Shown here: positions 51,022 through 61,920 of the stretch, one piece after another | Numbering within the stretch: the first letter of the stretch is position 1 | Layout of the letters: every line of letters begins with the position of its first letter | Assembly: GCA_035079385.1 (NCBI GenBank) | Contig: JAVHKY010000054.1 | Coordinates: 17,588,001-17,652,000 of the forward strand | Length of the DNA stretch: 64,000 bases | Source of the DNA: Aspidiotus rigidus | Taxonomy: Eukaryota; Arthropoda; Insecta; Hemiptera; Diaspididae | Reading direction: 5' to 3' | Notes under the pieces: generated by a model | What the model was told of the DNA's origin: nothing | Databases searched by the model: none | Seen by the model: the letters and a program-made list of their open reading frames with translations, nothing else | Made by a program: the position numbers and the translations under genes

Positions 51022-52425
51022 TCTTGTAAGTCTCCTACGGACCATAAGGTCAATGTCCACTTTAACCTGATTCACTCTAGCCAAGTGCTTTATCGTCACG
51101 AGTTCTTTATTGAACGCTACTTCACTCGGAGGGATCTGAGTGAGGCGATATATTAAACTATTGAATGTAGCAACTATATGGGCAAAAGGTACGAAAGACG
51201 ACCCGTGGATAGCAATATCGGTCGAAGTACTTTTTCGGTAAATACCGAAATCATGGACACCGTCAACGACGGATATGGTCAAGTCCAGAAAATTTATTGA
51301 TGAACCGCCAACTTCAAGAGTGAATTTGATGGACGGATATAAACTATTTAAATAAGCGAGAAACTCACTAAGGAGCTCCGCAGGACCGGTCCACGCGCAC
51401 AATATGTCATCTATATACCTATGCCAATAGAAAACGTGATTCAAAAACACCTGGCCCGAAGAAAACAGGTCAACCTCAAATTTGGACATAAAAACCTCCG
51501 AAATAAGAGAACCTAAGGGGGAACCAATAGGGATCCCTACCTCCTCAGAAAACTCAAAATATTTATCATCAAACTTGCAAAAATTAGGTGACCAACAGGC
51601 GTTCAATACGTCGACAAATTCGCCAAATTCATTGTGGGGAGTACCATATTCCACGAGCAATTTACCTATTTGTTGCATAGTGGTAGCCTTGGGAATATTG
51701 GGAAAAAGCCCAACGACATCAAACGAGCACAAAATTGAACCTGGAGGAAGGTATGTGTCCTTCAATTTTTCAGCCAGGGCGCTCGAATTCTTAACTGAAT
51801 AGGGAGACTCCACACGAGCTTTGAACCATCTATCCAGGAACTTAGCGAGAGAGTATGTGGGGGAGGAAACAAACGAGACGACCGGCCGCATCGGCACATT
51901 TTCTTTGTGTACCTTCGGCAACCCGTAAAGGAGGGGAGGAACAGGATTCGGTTCCAAGATAGCTTTCTTCAGAGATGGGCTTTTAATGATAACCTCACTA
52001 CCATTAATAAGTTTCCTAGCCTCTTTAACGAATTTTGGAAAATCAAAAAGAGGGGCCTCCTTAGCCCCACATTGGTCAAGTACCTCGTAAACCTTAGAAA
52101 CGTAGGAAGCCTTGTCCATCACTACGACGGCATTCCCTTTGTCAGCTTTAGCAATAACTAGCTTTTCCTCCGTAATCTTCCTCCTCAAACCCATGATCAA
52201 TTCATTCCCTGCCTCGCTTATGCGGGGGAGGGGGGTATTACGAACAATTTCAGCACATTTTTTCTGGGTATTTACGTGAGGGCCGATTTTTATTGCTATA
52301 TCAGCTACAACATTTGCCAAAGTTTCCTGATTTTTTAGAGAGGGGAGCCCGAACTTCAATCCAGTGCTTCCGTCGTAATTCAAGCCCGATGGCATAGCAC
52401 CAAAAACATGGAAAAAATTCATCAT
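50962..52425 (-). CDS. PLE family B/E composite RT ORF (487 codons, longest in window)
   Basis: Residues 1-15 (MMNFFHVFGAMPSG) belong to the adjoining family E piece. From about 20 it is family B: KFGLPSLKNQETLANVVADI, KCAEIVRNTPLPRI, VIAKADKGNAVVVMDKASYV, YGLPKVHKENVPMRPVVSFV, CSFDVVGLFPNIPKA, GIPIGSPLGSLISEVFMSKF, WHRYIDDILCAWTG (YIDD variant of YVDD) and INFLDLTISVVDGVHDFGIY. The last about 20 residues (IFYLVIYFFYYLFFFFHW) come from the AT-rich insert, so the true protein would continue into 50158. The RT core is intact in one frame. Confidence 0.88.
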   Translation of the reverse strand: MMNFFHVFGAMPSGLNYDGSTGLKFGLPSLKNQETLANVVADIAIKIGPHVNTQKKCAEIVRNTPLPRISEAGNELIMGLRRKITEEKLVIAKADKGNAVVVMDKASYVSKVYEVLDQCGAKEAPLFDFPKFVKEARKLINGSEVIIKSPSLKKAILEPNPVPPLLYGLPKVHKENVPMRPVVSFVSSPTYSLAKFLDRWFKARVESPYSVKNSSALAEKLKDTYLPPGSILCSFDVVGLFPNIPKATTMQQIGKLLVEYGTPHNEFGEFVDVLNACWSPNFCKFDDKYFEFSEEVGIPIGSPLGSLISEVFMSKFEVDLFSSGQVFLNHVFYWHRYIDDILCAWTGPAELLSEFLAYLNSLYPSIKFTLEVGGSSINFLDLTISVVDGVHDFGIYRKSTSTDIAIHGSSFVPFAHIVATFNSLIYRLTQIPPSEVAFNKELVTIKHLARVNQVKVDIDLMVRRRLTRNIFYLVIYFFYYLFFFFHW

Positions 52426-52608
52426 CTTGTTATGATCCTCCGAAGAGGGGAGGGCGACGAGAGCCTCACCTTTGTCCGCTTTAACAAGTACACTATTAGA
52501 GTTTTACAGTTTAAACGAGATAGATCGGAATAGGATTAGATAAGGAGATTGGGTGGTGGAAATCGCACTTACAGATTTTTTAATTGTTTCTTTTTCGGAG
52601 CCATAATT

Positions 52609-52732
52609 CAACCGTGAGTCACAACCAACGCCAGCGGCAACATCGGCAACTAAGATGGATTCCAATTGGTTAACCGTGAGTCACAACCAACGCCAGCGGC
52701 AACATCGGCAACTAAGATGGATCCCAATTGGT
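52609..52732. repeat. 62-bp tandem duplication inside PLE E
   Basis: ACCGTGAGTCACAACCAACG ... CCAATTGGTTA is present twice in a row (52609-52670, 52671-52732) with one C/T difference. The copy at 4620-4670 has it once. Confidence 0.9.
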
Positions 52733-52931
52733 TTAGCTTTGGCCTAGGTGGCAGCGCGAATTTTCGTCCCATTCTTAGGAGGGCTAGTTCGTCATCAGTA
52801 AATTGGACATTGGTGTGATTAACGAAGGACTCGGCGAGGGTGAGAGGTTCCGCGTCCAAAGGAGCATTAGCAGCAGGAGGAGGAGGTGGAGACTTCTGCT
52901 TAGTGAGGAGCTCGAGCTTCTTGTTGTACAT
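52650..52931 (-). pseudogene. PLE E N-terminal ORF
   Basis: KLELLTKQKSPPPPPAANAP, AESFVNHTNVQFTDDE and GRKFALPPRPKLNQLGS. It equals residues 69-155 of the frame at 4206-4775. Ends in the 62-bp duplication. Confidence 0.75.
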
Positions 52932-53050
52932 TTTAAGGTTAATTTTTCCATTAAAAATTTTTCGCTCGTTACGTGATCGTAATTTATTTCTACTCGTACA
53001 TTATTACTGATTATGTCTCGTAGTTTCGAAGAAACCCTCCAACTTATTTT

Positions 53051-53355
53051 CCTCTGATACCATGCGTGGCCAAAAAAAAAATCTGTTTTGCATCGGAAAA
53101 ATGGAAACGTGGGGCGGTGGGGTGGTGTTTCAAGGATAAATTTGCAACTCAGGAAGATCCTATTACCATTCATATTCTCAATTATCATCTTCCCTTAGTC
53201 GCGTATTCATCCCATACACACTTCTTTGAAACATTGTTCAAAATTTTAATATTTATATTTTTTCATTGTCTTGAATTTATAGTGCGATTGTAATTATAAA
53301 TTAATATTACATAAAAAATTAAAAAATACAGAAAAAACTCGAATACGAACCAAAC
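53051..53355. other. No gene recognised
   Basis: AT-rich junction sequence between the PLE E leader and the segmental duplication. Confidence 0.4.
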
Positions 53356-53520
53356 AATTTCAATCCGTGGCAAAAATTCAAAATTGTGACAATAATAAAA
53401 CTGAATAAATTTTCTGCCAAAGCCAAATGAATAAAAACCGTGTTCTATCTACTAACTTATTTTAAGGCCACACCCGCTCTGTAATAAAATCATGGCCTAG
53501 CTTCTGCATTTTTCTTACAG

Positions 53521-53835
53521 AGTTGCCACCAGCGTTTCTGGATACGACAGTGGAAATAGAGAGTATGACCCTGAAGAATGGAACGTATGCAAATGAGAAT
53601 AGGATCTTTTCTCATCTGCTGGTCCATTGCCCCCGTCTCAAAGAACTAACATTTACGAACCCAACGGCGTTAGTTCTCAGTGACACCTCGAGACGCTGGT
53701 GAATTTGGAACGGCTGACTTTGTCGGTCTATCAGGTTCTCGGAGGCAATGGCGGTGAAGCATTTTCTCAACGGTCATTCATCATTGAGAAATTGACCAAA
53801 TTACAATATCTAAAGATACAGTACTTAGACTAATA
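53521..53835 (+). pseudogene. Leucine-rich-repeat exon fragment, copy L1
   Basis: A consensus acceptor (TTTTTCTTACAG, ending 53520) precedes the exon. LPPAFLDTTVEIESMTLKNG, SHLLVHCPRLKELTFTNPTA gives the LxxLxxL pattern of leucine-rich repeats, as in F-box/LRR-type proteins. A 1-bp loss near 53685 breaks the frame where L3 reads ETLETLVNLERLTVSVYPVL. Not a complete gene. Confidence 0.6.
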
Positions 53836-53860
53836 TAGGTGGGGTAGAAGATGAGCTATC

Positions 53861-54105
53861 GGAACGTATGCAAATGAGAATAGGATCTTTTCTCATCTGC
53901 TGGTCCATTGCCCCCGTCTCAAAGAGCTAACATTTACGAACCCAACGGCGTTAGTTCTCAGTGAGACCCTCGAGACGCTTGTGAATTTGGAACGGCTGAC
54001 TTTGTCAGTCTATCCGGTTCACGGAGGCAATGGTGAACGGTCATTCATCATTGAGAAATTGACCAAATTACAATATCTGAAGATACAGTACCTAGACTAA
54101 TATAA
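53861..54105 (+). pseudogene. Leucine-rich-repeat exon fragment, copy L2
   Basis: GGAACGTATGCAAATGAGAA begins a second tandem copy without the acceptor. SHLLVHCPRLKELTFTNPTA, ETLETLVNLERLTLSVYPVH and then a shortened end (a 15-bp deletion in GGNGGEAF). Ends in the same TACCTAGACTAATATAAG tail as L1. Confidence 0.6.
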
Positions 54106-54247
54106 GTGGGGTAGAAGATAAGCTATCTAGCTCATGGAGGCACACGTGTTCTTGGTGTACTGCATTTTGTGCTGTCTTACTTACAAGGGGGATAAAACTA
54201 GTGTAATGAACTTAGTATGAAAACAATGTTCTGGCGTAGCCAAATAA

Positions 54248-55100
54248 ATGAAGATCATATTTCATATACGTGTTAGTTCATTGCTGTTCACCTTTATCAT
54301 CCACCCTGCACTTGCACAGTATGCCCATAGGCACCGAGTGCAACACAATAGCATCTGCAATCCAACAAAAGTTAGCAGAAAGCCTCCAACACGTACAACG
54401 AGTTCCATACCAAACAGAGGCAGCCCAAAGGCAAGGCCAACTATTTGCTATCATCCCCACAATACATCAACCTCGAGAGGACGTGCTCAAAAAGAAGACC
54501 ATACAAATAGGCTGGTACCTATGTCAGCATCTACATCCACCGGGGTACCAAATACAACCTCCTGGGCCACAGTGAAACCAAATGCACCAGAAAGGAGACC
54601 AGCATACTTAATACCATCTCTAAAACAATGTAGTGATTGCAAGTTCTACAATGAAAGGATCACTCAAGCGGCAATAAGAGCAGGGCTACAAGAACGACTC
54701 CGGCCTACAGCTACCATAAAACCACATCTAAGAACTGCTTTACATTGCTATCCTTCATGAAGAAAGCACTGCTCATCCATCCATCAGCAACCGCCTCATC
54801 ACCGGCTCCTCCACAGCAAGTCTTATACCTCATTTACAACCACCGCTGTGCTAATACTCACAACACCATAGCACCGGCCACAGACAGAGGCGCTGACATT
54901 CTGCTGATAACAAAGCCCCACCTCTGGAACGATAAACCATCTGCACCTGGCTGGGACACCATCCTGGGAGAACGCAGTGGCATCCTCATCAGAAGAGACG
55001 TTAAGCACTGCCCTGTGCCTACTGGTCACAGGGATACCACTGCCACACAATTCTCCAACTTTACAGTTGTACGCACGTTGGTACTCCTCTCTTCATGAGG
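54248..55100 (+). pseudogene. LINE ORF1-like region and endonuclease start
   Basis: A 170-codon frame (54248-54760) is rich in Pro/Thr/Arg with no clear motif and probably is ORF1-like. From 54745 the next frame reads VLYLIYNHRCANTHNTIAPA, TDRGADILLITKPHLWNDKP and GWDTILGERSGILIRRDVKH, the N-terminus of an AP-type LINE endonuclease. A deletion after LVLLSS at about 55098 ends it. Confidence 0.6.
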
Positions 55101-56282
55101 ATGTCAATGACCTCATCAATCCGCTTCATGCATTTTTTGAGCGTCTGGACACAAACGGATGATGAATTAACCACTTCAAGGGATCAAAAAGAAAGTTCAG
55201 AGGATACTTTACAGAAGGCAAATGAGAAATCATGTGTATTAGCAGTTCAATGAACGAGTCTTATTCTTTCACGAACAAATCGCATAATTATCCTCGCCAA
55301 AAATCAAAATATGAATTTTTGCCTGTTCTCCTATGTGGTAACTTCAACTGTTCCACCAGACCAATCCCTCAACGTACTATTAATATCAGAGGCGAGTTCT
55401 TTGAGGATCTTGTCCTCCTACACACCCTGCAGGTCTAGAACACCCAGTTCCACACATTTATATAGCCCTAGTTTGGTGAGCTGTAGTCACTGAAGTTACA
55501 GCGATGGTGGAAAGTGAGAAAGTGATCAAACCACCTGATCAAATACAAAGCAGTGTGGCTGACTTTTAAAACGGGTTCAAACAATAGACCGGAAGGGCAA
55601 AGTATCCAGCATAAATGACTATATCTACTCCAAGGGTCCACTACAAGACAGCCACTCCAACCCCTTCTTCGACGCCTTTGGAGTGGACAAAATGAATCTG
55701 CTCAAGGAGCAAATCCTCACCACCAATGCAGAGGCCCTCTCTCGATGGATCCAAAACCTCGAGATAGTACCAACTATACTCACGACAAAAGAGAACATCG
55801 ATAGATTTCTGGCTAATATCACAGCCAGCATCCAGCAATGCATTGATCGTGCCTCTGTGCCTATTGATATCAGGAAGAGAGACCTGCCCCGGTGGACTCC
55901 TGCTGAGATCCTGCCTTTGGTCCCTATGCCGTAAAATCAGGCGCACAAGGCACTTCCTCACCCTGACGGTCCTCACGGACAGCAGAATTACTGTACAGCT
56001 TGTCTACTGTAAACTGACTGTCAAGTTCAAATACCTGGCGTTCAAAAGATACATATCGCAGACGAAGCCTTGGGGGAAGCCCTTCAGCTATGCTAAGGAA
56101 AGAGGACCAACAGCTGTCCCTCTCCTGAAGAAAATTTACTGGACCCACTGCAGGACTCAGTAAGAGAGTGTGAAAATCCTCCTTGAGGTCAAATTCCTCA
56201 AGGCTAAACGAATGCTCCCTGATCATGGCCACAAGGACGTACAACGCCGACCCCCTGTAATTGATAATACTACAGTACGCAA
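55101..56282 (+). pseudogene. LINE ORF2 endonuclease end, unit 1
   Basis: Frames give LPVLLCGNFNCSTRPIPQRT (the GDFN-type endonuclease block), then RFLANITASIQQCIDRASVP, IDIRKRDLPRWTPAEILPLV and P, where the expected WW is RW. Multiple shifts. No RT palm seen. Confidence 0.55.
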
Positions 56283-56433
56283 ACAACAATTTCAATCCGT
56301 GGCAAAAATTCGAAATTGTGACAATAATAAATAAATAAATTTTCTACCAAAGCTAAATAAATAAAGATCACGTTTCATATCTACTAACTTATTTTAAGGC
56401 CACACCCGCTCTGTGATTGAATTTTTCTTACAG

Positions 56434-56834
56434 AGTTGCCATCAGCGTCCCTGGATACAACAGCGGAAATAGAGAGTATGACCCTGAAAAATGGGACATA
56501 CACAGATGAAAATAGGATCTTTTCTCATCTGCTGGTCCATTGCCCCAGTTTCAAAGAACTAACATTTACGAACCCAATGGCGTTAGTTTTCAGTGAGACC
56601 CTCGAGACGCTGGTGAATTTAGAACGGCTGACTGTGTCGGTCTATCCGGTTCTCGGAGGCAATGGCGGTGAAGCATTTGCTCAACGCTCATTCATCACTG
56701 AGAAATTGACCAAATTACAATATCTGAAGATACAGTACTTGGACTGGCCTGTGCCTAGTGGTCACAGGGATACCACTGCCACAAAATTCTCCAACTTTAC
56801 AGTTGTACGCACGTTGGTACTCCTCTCTTCATGA
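56434..56834 (+). pseudogene. LRR exon fragment L3 fused to LINE endonuclease remnant
   Basis: A consensus acceptor (TTTTTCTTACAG, ending 56433). One open frame (132 codons, first Met 56436): SLDTTAEIESMTLKNGTYTD, HLLVHCPSFKELTFTNPMAL, ETLETLVNLERLTVSVYPVL and LTKLQYLKIQYLDW, then directly PVPSGHRDTTATKFSNFTVV, the LINE endonuclease segment found at 55015-55090. The junction is near 56748. Confidence 0.65.
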
Positions 56835-58045
56835 GGATGTCAATGACCTCATCAACCCGCTTCATGCATTCCTTGAGCGTCTGGACACAAACGGATGATG
56901 AATTAACCACTTAAAGGGATCAAAAAGAAAGTCCAGAGGATACTTTACAGAAGGCAAATGAGAAATCATGTATTAGCAGTTCAATGAACGAGTCTTACTC
57001 ATTCACGAATAAATCGCATATCCTACCCAAAAATGAAAATACGAGTATGAATTTTTGCCTGTTCTCCTATGGGGAAACTTCAACTCTGTTCCACCAGACT
57101 AATCCCTAGATGTACTAGTAATACCAGAGGCGAGTCATTAGAGGATCTTGTCCTCCTACACACCCTGCAGGTCTAGAACACCCATTTCCACACATTACCT
57201 AGTTTAGTGAGCTGTAGTCACTGAAGTTGCAGCGATGGTGGAAAGTGAGAAAGTGGTCGAAACACCTGATCAAATACGAAGCAGTGTGGCTGACTTTTAA
57301 AACGGATCCAAACGGTGCAAAAAAATAGACCGGAAGGGCAAACTGTCCAGCATAAATGACTATATCTGCTCCAAGCGTCCACTAAAAATCACTAATTACA
57401 ACGTGCTGGACAAAGACAGCCACTCCAACCCCTTCTTTGAGGCCTTTGGAGTGGACAAAAGGAATCTGCTCAAGGAGCAAATCCTCATCACCAATGCAGA
57501 GGGCCTCTCTCGATGAATCCAAAACCTCGAGATAGTACCAACTACACTCACGACAAAAGAGAACATCGATGGATTCCTGGCTAATATCACAGCCAGCATC
57601 CAGCAATGCATTGATCATGCGTCCGTGCCTATTGATATTAGGGAGAGAGACCTGCCTCGGTGGACTCCTGCTGAGATCCTGCCTTCGGTCCCTATGCCGT
57701 AAAATCAGACGCACAAGGCACTCCCTCACTCTGGCGGTCCTCACGAGCATAAGAGTTACTGTACGGCTTGCCTACCGTAAACTGATGGCCCAGTGTAAAT
57801 ACCTGGTGTTCAAAACATACATTACGCAGACAATACCATGGGGGAAACCCTTCAGCTGTGCTAAGGAGAGAGGACCAACAGCTGTCTCTCTCTTGAAGAA
57901 AATTTACTGGACCAAATGCAGGACTCAGCAAGAGAGCGTGAAGATCCTTCTTGAGGTCAAATTCCTCAAGGCTACACAAATGCTCCCTGACCGGGGTCAC
58001 AGAGGAATACTATGCCCACCCCCTGTAATCGATGATACTTACAGT
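56835..58045 (+). pseudogene. LINE ORF2 endonuclease end, unit 2
   Basis: Repeats unit 1 (55101-56282) with deletions: GNFNS block near 57068, NITASIQQCIDHASVPIDIR, RDLPRWTPAEILPSVP, ending at about 58045. Same RW defect and multiple frameshifts. Confidence 0.55.
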
Positions 58046-58241
58046 ACGTGAAAAATACTTTTTTTTTTGTCGCTGCTGCCATTGGCCCTTTCTTTTGACA
58101 TGTTCCATGTCTTTTCTCTCGCCAGACCCCGATTTTGAAACTCGCGAGTACACACTCCCCCCCCCCCCCCCCCCGTCAAGAGAAATCTCTACCCCGTGGG
58201 TGATTCAGAAATTCGCGAGTACACCCCGCGTAATAATAATA

Positions 58242-58249
58242 ATTAATAA

Positions 58250-58300
<51 letters not shown>

Positions 58301-58410
58301 AATAATAAATAAATAATTAAATAATTAAATAATTAAATAATTAAATAATTAAATAAATAAATAAATAAATAATTAAATAATGAAATAAATAAATAATTAA
58401 ATAAATAAAA
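58242..58410. repeat. (AATA)n/(AATAATTA)n simple repeat
   Basis: AAATAAATAAATAAATA-type arrays. Similar runs occur at 59015-59360, 59985-60155, 60810-61115 and 61440-61565. Exact copy numbers cannot be trusted in an assembly. Confidence 0.95.
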
Positions 58411-58411
58411 A

Positions 58412-58936
58412 TGACGGCTTCCTTAACGAAGTTAAACGAGGAACGCAGGGAACCTGTTTTATGATTCGAATGAGATTTGGTATTGAAAATTCAAGGAAGC
58501 CTAGATCATATATAGCTCGACAGTCGAAATTTTTCCCAAGTCCCTCTCCTATCATATATAGCTCGAGAGTCGAAATTTTTCTAAGTCCCCCCCTTCTATC
58601 ATATATAGCTCGAGAGTCGAAATTTTTTTTAAGTCCCCCTCCTATCATATATAGCTCGAGAGTCGAAGTTTTTCTAAGTCCCCCTCCTATCATCTATAGC
58701 TCGAGAGTCGAAATTTTTCCAAGTTCCCCTCCTATCATCTATAGCTCGAGAGTCGAAATTTTTTCTAAGTCCCCCTCCTATCATATATAGCTCGAGAGTC
58801 GAAATTTTTCTAAGTCCCTCTCCTATCATATATGGCTCGAGGGTCGAAATTTTTCTAAGTTTTTCGCTGGACGGCGGACGGCGCACGGCGGACGGCAGAT
58901 TTCTCAAATAGCCCCCCATAAAACAGGTTCCCTGTT
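58412..58936. mobile_element. Minisatellite-bearing element, copy M1
   Basis: Same head and tail as 29660-30020, with eight 45-bp units (ATCATATATAGCTCGAGAGT). One unit is 45 bp, so an open minus frame repeats a 15-residue motif by coincidence. Confidence 0.85.
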
Positions 58937-59367
58937 AATAATTAAATAATTAATATAATTAATAATTAGAAAATCTCTACCCCGTGGGTGATTCAGAAAT
59001 TCGCGAGTACACCCGCGTAATAATAATAAATAATTAATTAATTAATTAATTACTAAAAAATTAAATAATTAAATAATTAAATAATTATTTAATTAAATAA
59101 TTAAATAAATAAATGATTAAATAATTAATATAATTAATAATTAGAAAATCTCTACCCCGTGGGTGATTCAGAAATTCGCGAGTACACCCCGCGTAATAAT
59201 AATAAATAATTAATTAATTAATTAATAATCAAATAATTAAATAAATAAAAAATTAAATAATTAAATAAATAAAAAATAATTGAATAATTAAATAATTAAA
59301 TATTTAAATGATTAAATAATTAAATAATTAAATAAATAAATAATTGATTAATTAATATAATTGATGA

Positions 59368-59897
59368 TTAGAAAATGACGGCTTCCTTGACGAAGTTAAA
59401 CGAGGAACGCAGGGAACCTGTTTTATGATTCGAATGAGATTTGGTATTGAAAATTCAAGGAAGCCTAGATCATATATAGCTCGACAGTCGAAATTTTTCC
59501 AAGTCCCTCTCCTATCATATATAGCTCGAGAGTCGAAATTTTTCTAAGTCCCCCTTCTATCATATATAGCTCGAGAGTCGAAATTGTTTTTAAGTCCCCC
59601 TCCTATCATATATAGCTCGAGAGTCGAAGTTTTTCTAAGTCCCCCTCCTATCATCTATAGCTCGAGAGTCGAAATTTTTCCAAGTTCCCCTCCTATCATC
59701 TATAGCTCGAGAGTCGAAATTTTTTCTAAGTCCCCCTCCTATCATATATAGCTCGAGAGTCGAAATTTTTCTAAGTCCCTCTCCTATCATATATGGCTCG
59801 AGGGTCGAAATTTTTCTAAGTTTTTCGCTGGACGGCGGACGGCGCACGGCGGACGGCAGATTTCTCAAATAGCCCCCCATAAAACAGGTTCCCTGTT
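59368..59897. mobile_element. Minisatellite-bearing element, copy M2
   Basis: Eight units, nearly identical to M1 (one head substitution, CTTGACGAAG for CTTAACGAAG). Confidence 0.85.
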
Positions 59898-60161
59898 AAT
59901 AATTAAATAATTAATATAATTAATAATTAGAAAATCTCTACCCCGTGGGTGATTCAGAAATTCGCGAGTACACCCGCGTAATAATAATAAATAATTAATT
60001 AATTAATTAATAATCAAATAATTAAATAAATAAAAAATTAAATAATTAAATAAATAAAAAATAATTGAATAATTAAATAATTAAATATTTAAATGATTAA
60101 ATAATTAAATAATTAAATAAATAAATAATTGATTAATTAATATAATTGATGATTAGAAAAT

Positions 60162-60462
60162 GACGGCTTCCTTGACGAAGTTAAACGAGGAACGCAGGGA
60201 ACCTGTTTTATGATTCGAATGAGATTTGGTATTGAAAATTCAAGGAAGCCTAGATCATATATAGCTCGACAGTCGAAATTTTTCTAAGTCCCCCTTCTAT
60301 CATATATAGCTCGAGAGTCGAAATTTTTTCTAAGTCCCTCTCCTATCATATATGGCTCGAGGGTCGAAATTTTTCCAAGTTTTTCGCTGGACGGCGCACG
60401 GCGCACGGCGGACGGCGGACGGCAGATTTCTCAAATAGCCCCCCATAAAACAGGTTCCCTGT
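60162..60462. mobile_element. Minisatellite-bearing element, copy M3
   Basis: Three units, otherwise the same head and tail. Its upstream flank (TTGATGATTAGAAAATGACG) equals that of M2, so M2 and M3 are a local tandem duplication with a 794-bp period. Confidence 0.85.
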
Positions 60463-60480
60463 TAAAATTTTCCAAGTCCC

Positions 60481-60848
60481 TCTTCCTATCATATATGGCT
60501 GGATAGTCGAAATTTTTCCAAGTCCCCTAGACTTGAATTGTCTCATACCATTCCAATACAAGAGCGAGACAGGGGCGAACGAGCGGAGCGAGTTCGCGCT
60601 ACCTCATATTTCTCATAGAAGACTTGAATTTTCTCATACCATTCCAATACAACAGCGAGATCGCTAGTGCGCCCCACGAAAGTTGATACCTCAAAATGTA
60701 GAACACCCACAATTACCTCAAAATATTTCTCATACAAGACTTATACGACGCCAAGATAGGTAAAGGGGTAAACGAATAATATCTCACGAACACTTGACCT
60801 AGTAGAAGAATTAATAATAAATAAATAAATAAATGAATAAATAAATAA

Positions 60849-60879
<31 letters not shown>

Positions 60880-60881
60880 GA

Positions 60882-60937
<56 letters not shown>

Positions 60938-61442
60938 ATTAAATAATTAAATAATTAAATAATAAAATAATAAAATAATAAAATAATTGAATAATTAAAT
61001 CATTGAATAATTAAATAATTGAATAATTAAATAAATAAATAATTGAATAATTAAATAATTAAAAATTAAATAATTAAATAATTGAATAATTAAATAATTA
61101 AATAATCAAATAAATAAAGGCTGAATAGTCGAAATTTCTCCAAGTCCCCTAGACTGGAATTGTCTCATACCATTCCAATACAACAGCGAGACAGGGGGCG
61201 AACGAGCGGAGCGAGTTCGCGCTACCTCATATTTCTCAAAAAAGACTTGAATTTTCTCATACCATTCCAATACAACAGCGAGATCGCTCGTTCGCCCCAC
61301 CGAAAGTTGATACCTCAAAATATAGAACACCCACAATTACCTCAAAATATTTCTCATACAAGACTTTATACGACGCCAAGATAGGTAAAGGGGTAAACGA
61401 ATAATATCTCACGAACACTTGACCTAGTACAAGAATTAATAA

Positions 61443-61502
<60 letters not shown>

Positions 61503-61880
61503 ATTAATTAATTAAATAATTAAATATTTAAATAATTGAATAATTAAACAATTAAATAAATAAAGGCTGGATAATCGAAATTTTTCCAAGTCCCCTAGAC
61601 TTGAATTGTCTCATACCATTCCAATACAACAGCAAGACAGGGGGCGAACGAGCGGAGCGAGTTCGCGCTACCTCATATTTCTCAAAAAAGACTTGAATTT
61701 TCTCATACCATTCCAATACAACAGCGAGATCGCTCGTCGCCCCACCGAAAGTTGATACCTCAAAATATAGAACACCCACAATTACCTCAAAATATTTCTC
61801 ATACAAGACTTATACGACGCCAAGATAGGTAAAGGGGTAAACGAATAATATCTCACGAACACTTGACCTAGTAGAAGCCT
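60481..61880. repeat. Three about 320-bp dispersed units (R)
   Basis: Units at about 60481-60815, 61123-61445 and 61562-61880 share CCAAGTCCCCTAGACTTGAA, ACCATTCCAATACAACAGCG and AGATCGCTCG, and end in CACTTGACCTAGTA. They are separated by AATA-type runs. Confidence 0.85.
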
Positions 61881-61920
61881 AGACTGAAATATTTCATGAT
61901 GACTGATAAAATATAAAAGA

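Larger units (their letters stand above)
52386..53050 (-). mobile_element. PLE family E 5' fragment, joined to PLE B
   Basis: Leader (52940-53050), N-terminal ORF (52650-52931) and the start of the RT fingers (VLVKADKGEALVALPSSEDH at about 52430-52490). Family B begins at about 52385. A tandem duplication of 62 bp breaks the frame (52609-52732). A TAA replaces AAA in the read-through region at about 52506. Confidence 0.8.
53356..58045 (+). repeat. Tandem segmental duplication, two units
   Basis: Unit 1 begins at about 53356 and unit 2 at about 56283 with the same lead (CAATTTCAATCCGTGGCAAA, TAACTTATTTTAAGGCCACA). Both carry a leucine-rich-repeat exon fragment and LINE ORF2 pieces in the same order. 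Unit 2 lacks the stretch 53861 to about 55010. Many substitutions and small indels separate the units, so the duplication is not recent. Confidence 0.8.
58085..61920. repeat. Minisatellite and AATA-type simple-repeat complex (element Z type)
   Basis: Starts TTTTGACATGTTCCATGTCT and ends AAAAGACATGGAACATGATT followed by TTTATTTGGCTATGCCAGAA, the same start and end blocks as the insert at 50159-51021. The inside holds three minisatellite elements, three about 320-bp units with GGCGAACGAGCGGAGCGAGT, and long AATA/AATT runs. No gene. Confidence 0.75.

Noticed and set aside
58412..60462. Repetitive-protein ORF (15-residue motif around ISTLEL)
   Set aside because: Open only because the minisatellite period is 45 bp. 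No start context or conservation in non-multiple-of-3 units.
58412..60462. CRISPR-like array
   Set aside because: Units are contiguous with no unique spacers. This is a minisatellite in a eukaryote.
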